A stretch of DNA of 64,000 nt from Opitutus sp. GTDB taxonomy: Bacteria; Verrucomicrobiota; Verrucomicrobiae; Opitutales; Opitutaceae. The notes beneath the pieces were generated by a model, which was not told the origin of the DNA, did no database searches, and worked only from the letters and a program-made list of their open reading frames with translations. The position numbers and the translations under genes were made by a program. Shown here in pieces: positions 61,094 through 64,000 of the stretch (positions within the stretch are counted from its first letter, which is position 1; the number at the start of each line of letters is the position of its first letter). The stretch lies in NCBI GenBank assembly GCA_009695065.1, contig SIBR01000007.1, positions 1 through 64,000 of the forward strand, in the 5' to 3' direction.

Positions 61094-61344
61094 GGAGGAA
61101 AGGAGGGCGTGCCCAACCGGGCGCACCCTCCCAGCAAGGCAGGGCCGCGGCGGCGGGCAAACGTCTTGAGCGGATTTTTTGTGGGGACCGGTGGACTCGG
61201 TAAACGGGGTGGCAGCCCGCCGGTCGCGAGGTCCGGACGCTAATACACTTGCAGGTGTGGCAGCGGAAAATTACCGGGTGGGGGATGAGCCCCTGCAACA
61301 GCCCCGGCCGCGGTTCAACGACGGCGCCTTCCCGCTTGGCCAAA
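61094..61344. other. Divergent intergenic region, PEPCK / ceramidase-like
   Basis: These 251 bases separate the divergent genes. Frames here are Pro/Arg-rich and not supported. The region should contain both promoters; I could not identify convincing boxes or repeats in it. Confidence 0.3.
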
Positions 61345-62745
61345 GTGAATGCCTTGGACCGCCGCTGGCCGGGCATCAGCCGAGCCGCGCTGGGGATCGT
61401 GCTCCTGCTTGCGCTGCTGCCGGCCGTGGCCGAGGGCGCCGGGTCGCCGGCCTCCTCATGGCGGGCGGGTGTGGCCCGCGTGAAGATCACGCCCGAGAAG
61501 ACGATGTGGATGACCGGCTACGGGTCCCGCACGCATCCTGCGGAAGGCACGATGCTGGACCTCTGGGTGAAAGCGCTCGCGCTGGAGGATCCGTCCGGGC
61601 GCAAGGGGGTTTTGCTCACCGCCGACTTGTGCGGGGTGACCCGCGACATCACCAACCGCGTGGCCGCCGAATTGAGCCGGCGGCACCAGCTGCCGCGCGA
61701 ATCAGTGATGGTGAATGTTTCCCACACGCATTGCTCGCCCTTCGTGGAGGGGTTTGCCGATGGCTTGCGCGTGTTCGACGACGAGGACCGGAAGAGTTTC
61801 GCCGCCTATCGGCAGCAACTGGAAGCGTGGATGGTGCAGGCCGCGGAGACGGCCTTGGCGAACCTGGTGCCGGCGGCGCTGGGCTGGAGCGTCGATTCCG
61901 CGGATTTTGCCGTGAACCGGCGGAAAAATCCCGAGAACGACGTGCCCGCCCTGCGGGCGGCCGGCAAATTGCTTGGCCCGGTGGATCACGACGTGCCCGT
62001 GCTCGCGGTGCGCTCGGCCCAGGGCGAACTTTTTGGCGTGGTCTTCGCGTATGCCTGCCACAACACGACCCTTTCGATTTACCAATGGCACGGCGACTAC
62101 GCCGGTTCGGCGCAGCAGGAAATTCAACGCCGGCATCCGGGCGTGACGGCGCTTTTCGTCCTCGGTTGCGGCGGCAACATCAATCCGCTGCCGCGCCGCG
62201 AACTTCCGCTCGTGGAAAAATACGGGCGGGAACTGGCCGATGCCGTGGACCGTGCGGTGGGCCGGCCGATGCAGCCGATCAGCGGACCGTTCCGCTCCGC
62301 TTTCGAGGAAATCACGCTCGCTTTCTCCGAGCTTCCGGCGCGGGAGCAGCTGGTCGCGGCGACCAAGGCCAGAACCGAGGGCGAACGCGCGTGGGGCACC
62401 CATCTCCTTTCCCAGCTGGATCACGGAGGGATTCCCATGTCGTATCCCTTTCCGATCCAGGCCTGGCGTCTCGGCGGGCTTTCGTGGGTCGCGTTGGGCG
62501 GCGAGACGGTCGTGGACTACGCGCTGCGGCTGAAAAAGGAGGCTGGTCCAAACCTCTGGGTCTTCGGGTATTCGAACGACGTCATGGCCTACATCCCGTC
62601 CGAGAGCATTCTCGCCGAGGGTGGCTATGAAGGAAAGACCTCGATGATTCCCCACGCCAAACCGAGCGCCTGGCAGCCGGGATTGGAAGGCAAGATCGTG
62701 AGCAAGGCGGAAGACTTGTTGCGCCAGGTCCGCGCGGGCCGCTGA
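61345..62745 (+). CDS. Neutral/alkaline ceramidase-like exported hydrolase
   Basis: About 466 residues with GTG at 61345, which gives a signal peptide (RRWPGISRAALGIVLLLALL). The mature protein starts WRAGVARVKITPEKTMWMTGYGSR, as in the neutral/alkaline non-lysosomal ceramidase N-terminal domain. Zinc-binding histidines are expected in VNVSHTHCSPF, with further conserved GVVFAYACHNTTLS, FVLGCGGNINP and VFGYSNDVMAYIPSES. The protein lacks the C-terminal Ig-like domain of true ceramidases, as do many PVC relatives often annotated as such. An amide or ester substrate on lipid or sugar is possible. A longer N-terminus (TTG at 61249) is possible but reads poorly. Confidence 0.8.
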   Translation: MNALDRRWPGISRAALGIVLLLALLPAVAEGAGSPASSWRAGVARVKITPEKTMWMTGYGSRTHPAEGTMLDLWVKALALEDPSGRKGVLLTADLCGVTRDITNRVAAELSRRHQLPRESVMVNVSHTHCSPFVEGFADGLRVFDDEDRKSFAAYRQQLEAWMVQAAETALANLVPAALGWSVDSADFAVNRRKNPENDVPALRAAGKLLGPVDHDVPVLAVRSAQGELFGVVFAYACHNTTLSIYQWHGDYAGSAQQEIQRRHPGVTALFVLGCGGNINPLPRRELPLVEKYGRELADAVDRAVGRPMQPISGPFRSAFEEITLAFSELPAREQLVAATKARTEGERAWGTHLLSQLDHGGIPMSYPFPIQAWRLGGLSWVALGGETVVDYALRLKKEAGPNLWVFGYSNDVMAYIPSESILAEGGYEGKTSMIPHAKPSAWQPGLEGKIVSKAEDLLRQVRAGR

Positions 62746-62880
62746 GGCGGAGGCGGTGCGCCGGGTGGCGGCCCTTGCCTTTTTCGAGCGAAACTAAATC
62801 ACTCAAGGTGCAATGCGGCCGAACCGTGGGTCGCGCTGCAATCTCCCGTTAAACGCGGTTTTCGGCGTAACAAATCCCCC

Positions 62881-63603
62881 ATGAAACCCCTGACCCTGCT
62901 TCTTACCTGTACCGCCCTGCTCGGGCTGCCGGGCTCCACGCGCGCCGCGGATGTTCCCCAGTACCGCGACTTGTTCAACGGCCGGGATCTGACCGGCTGG
63001 GTCAATGTGAACACCGGTCCGGATACCTGGAAAGTGCGCGACGGTCTGCTGGTCTGCAGCGGGCGGCCGATCGGCGTGATGCGTTCCGAAAAGCAATACG
63101 AGAATTTCATGCTGCACATCGAGTGGATGCATCTGGAGCCCGGCGGAAATTCCGGCGTGTTCGTCTGGAGCGAAGGCACGGTGCCGCCGGGCAAGCAGCT
63201 GCCGAAAGGCTGCGAGGTGCAGATGCTCGAGCTGGATTGGCCGAACATAAACCGCGACAAGGATGGCAAGCCCCGCCATCCGGGTTATGTGAGCGGCGAA
63301 TTGTTTGGCGCGAACGGACTGAAAACGACGCCCGACAACCCACGTGGTGACCGAAGCATGTCTTTCGAGAGTCGCTGCAAGGGCCGCGGCGAGTGGAACA
63401 CCTACGATGTCGTCTGCGTCGACGGCGTCATCAAGCTGGCGGTCAACGGCAAGTTTGTGAACGGCGTCAGCAAGTCGACGGTGCGAAAAGGCTACCTGTG
63501 CCTCGAATCCGAGGGCGCCGAGATTCACTTCCGGAACATCCGCATTCTGGAGCTGCCGCCGGGCATGGTGACGCCCGAACAGACTGCGCCCGTCGTGCAA
63601 TAA
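62881..63603 (+). CDS. DUF1080 3-keto-disaccharide hydrolase-like protein (divergent fourth copy)
   Basis: A 240-residue exported protein with signal peptide [21 protein letters not shown]. The domain contains [53 protein letters not shown] and [14 protein letters not shown]. It belongs to a different DUF1080 subgroup from the tandem three: it has the G-G-N-S-G motif and the W-V-N-V-N-T start seen in that subgroup. It lies downstream of the ceramidase-like gene on the same strand and is convergent with the partial haem protein at the right edge. Confidence 0.88.
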   Translation: MKPLTLLLTCTALLGLPGSTRAADVPQYRDLFNGRDLTGWVNVNTGPDTWKVRDGLLVCSGRPIGVMRSEKQYENFMLHIEWMHLEPGGNSGVFVWSEGTVPPGKQLPKGCEVQMLELDWPNINRDKDGKPRHPGYVSGELFGANGLKTTPDNPRGDRSMSFESRCKGRGEWNTYDVVCVDGVIKLAVNGKFVNGVSKSTVRKGYLCLESEGAEIHFRNIRILELPPGMVTPEQTAPVVQ

Positions 63604-63610
63604 AAACAGG

Positions 63611-63632
63611 GTGCCCGCCGGCTGGCGGGCAC
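63611..63632 (-). terminator. Terminator between DUF1080 (copy 4) and edge gene
   Basis: GTGCCCGCC and GGCGGGCAC form a perfect nine-pair stem with a four-base GGCT loop. On the minus strand the stem is followed by CCTGTTTTTATT, so it should terminate transcription from the gene at the right edge. It starts eight bases after the DUF1080 stop on the plus strand. Confidence 0.7.
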
Positions 63633-63649
63633 TGCGGAGGCCGGCCGGG

Positions 63650-64000
63650 TTAACGCCCCGGACCGATGCCGACGAGCGGCTGGGAACTGCGCAGGTAGGC
63701 GAAAAGGTCGCGCACCTGCTGTTCGCTCTGGGCCTCGAGCAGACCCTCGGGCATGAGCGAAGCCCCGGCGCCGGCGAGCTTGACGATCGCCTTGCGGTCG
63801 AGCGCGAGGTTCTGGCCGTCGAGGCCGCGCAGCACGACAAACTGGTCGTTCTTCTCGACCAGGAATCCGCTCAACGAGCGCGCGTCCTTCGTTTCGACGA
63901 GCGTGTATTCGTAGCCTTCGCGGATTTCCGCGCTGGGGTTGACGATGTTCAGGAGCATCCGCTCGACGTCGTCGCGTTTGTAGGGTGTCAGGTCCGGCCC
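63650..64000 (-). CDS. C-terminal part of a PVC haem-binding/cytochrome-type protein (cut by right edge)
   Basis: The frame enters from the right edge and ends at 63650, giving about 116 residues starting GPDLTPYKRDDVERMLLNIV. NPSAEIREGYEYTLVETKDA, SGFLVEKNDQFVVLRGLDGQ and SLMPEGLLEAQSEQQVRDLF are typical of the haem-binding C-terminal domain seen also at the end of the protein at 54774. The CxxCH motif would lie upstream, outside the window. Full-length relatives usually carry an N-terminal dehydrogenase propeller and HEAT repeats. Confidence 0.75.
   Translation of the reverse strand, partial: GPDLTPYKRDDVERMLLNIVNPSAEIREGYEYTLVETKDARSLSGFLVEKNDQFVVLRGLDGQNLALDRKAIVKLAGAGASLMPEGLLEAQSEQQVRDLFAYLRSSQPLVGIGPGR

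Noticed and set aside
1..64000. CRISPR arrays, prophage, integrative element or rRNA/tRNA genes
   Set aside because: No regularly spaced direct repeats, no phage or integrase genes, and no tRNA-like cloverleaf or rRNA sequence were seen.

Overview
The window is GC-rich bacterial chromosome. Its gene families point to a Verrucomicrobia-type (PVC superphylum) organism, most likely Opitutaceae-like: a PSD1-cytochrome/DUF1501 pair, formylglycine sulfatases, several DUF1080 (3-keto-disaccharide hydrolase) proteins, a membrane-bound-dehydrogenase/HEAT/haem protein, and a surface protein with autotransporter-type repeats and a tandem C-terminal domain. This assignment comes from family knowledge, not a database search. 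I saw no rRNA, tRNA, CRISPR array, integrase or phage genes.

Layout. 0-8.5 kb: an edge fragment, a REP-transposase relic, a MetE-like methyltransferase, an iron alcohol dehydrogenase, a thioredoxin-like protein, a penicillin-acylase-family hydrolase, a damaged hipBA module and an exported NrfJ-like OB-fold protein. 8.7-18.7 kb: a polysaccharide-use block typical of PVC bacteria (Tat-exported sugar isomerase, PSD1 cytochrome, DUF1501, two sulfatases), with a decayed higBA pair and an inverted-repeat element between the sulfatases. 19.0-28.5 kb: an acyl-CoA cluster in two convergent arms. The plus arm has a biotin-dependent carboxyltransferase, AtuA, a small AtuA-like protein and an enoyl-CoA hydratase. 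The minus arm has thiolase, a fused A+B 3-oxoacid CoA-transferase and a FadJ-type protein. Together they suit breakdown of a branched (3-methylcrotonyl-type) acyl-CoA to acetyl-CoA, but the biotin carboxylase subunit and HMG-CoA lyase are not here.

28.8-42.4 kb is envelope-related: a DUF481 outer-membrane protein, an EF-hand membrane protein, Dabb, HflX, an OmpR-type two-component pair, an HtrA protease with a CusR/HprR-like palindrome in its promoter, a large repeat surface protein and a candidate cysteine-protease-like orphan. 42.4-52.3 kb holds central metabolism and housekeeping: a sugar-acid dehydratase, 2-oxoacid:ferredoxin oxidoreductase KorAB, an exported lactonase, thymidine kinase, a broken alpha/beta hydrolase, an MFS transporter and 3-methyladenine glycosylase I. 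52.4-64 kb returns to carbohydrate use: three tandem DUF1080 genes, the PVC dehydrogenase/haem protein, a PPi-type PEP carboxykinase, a ceramidase-like hydrolase, a fourth DUF1080 gene and a partial haem-binding protein cut by the right edge.

Two patterns cross the window. Most start codons follow a C/T-rich leader instead of a Shine-Dalgarno purine tract. Six genes are damaged: hipA truncated, higA and a hydrolase with single nonsense codons, and three envelope-type genes between 28.8 and 38.4 kb each with an apparent one-base loss in a short C or G run. The last three may be sequencing errors.
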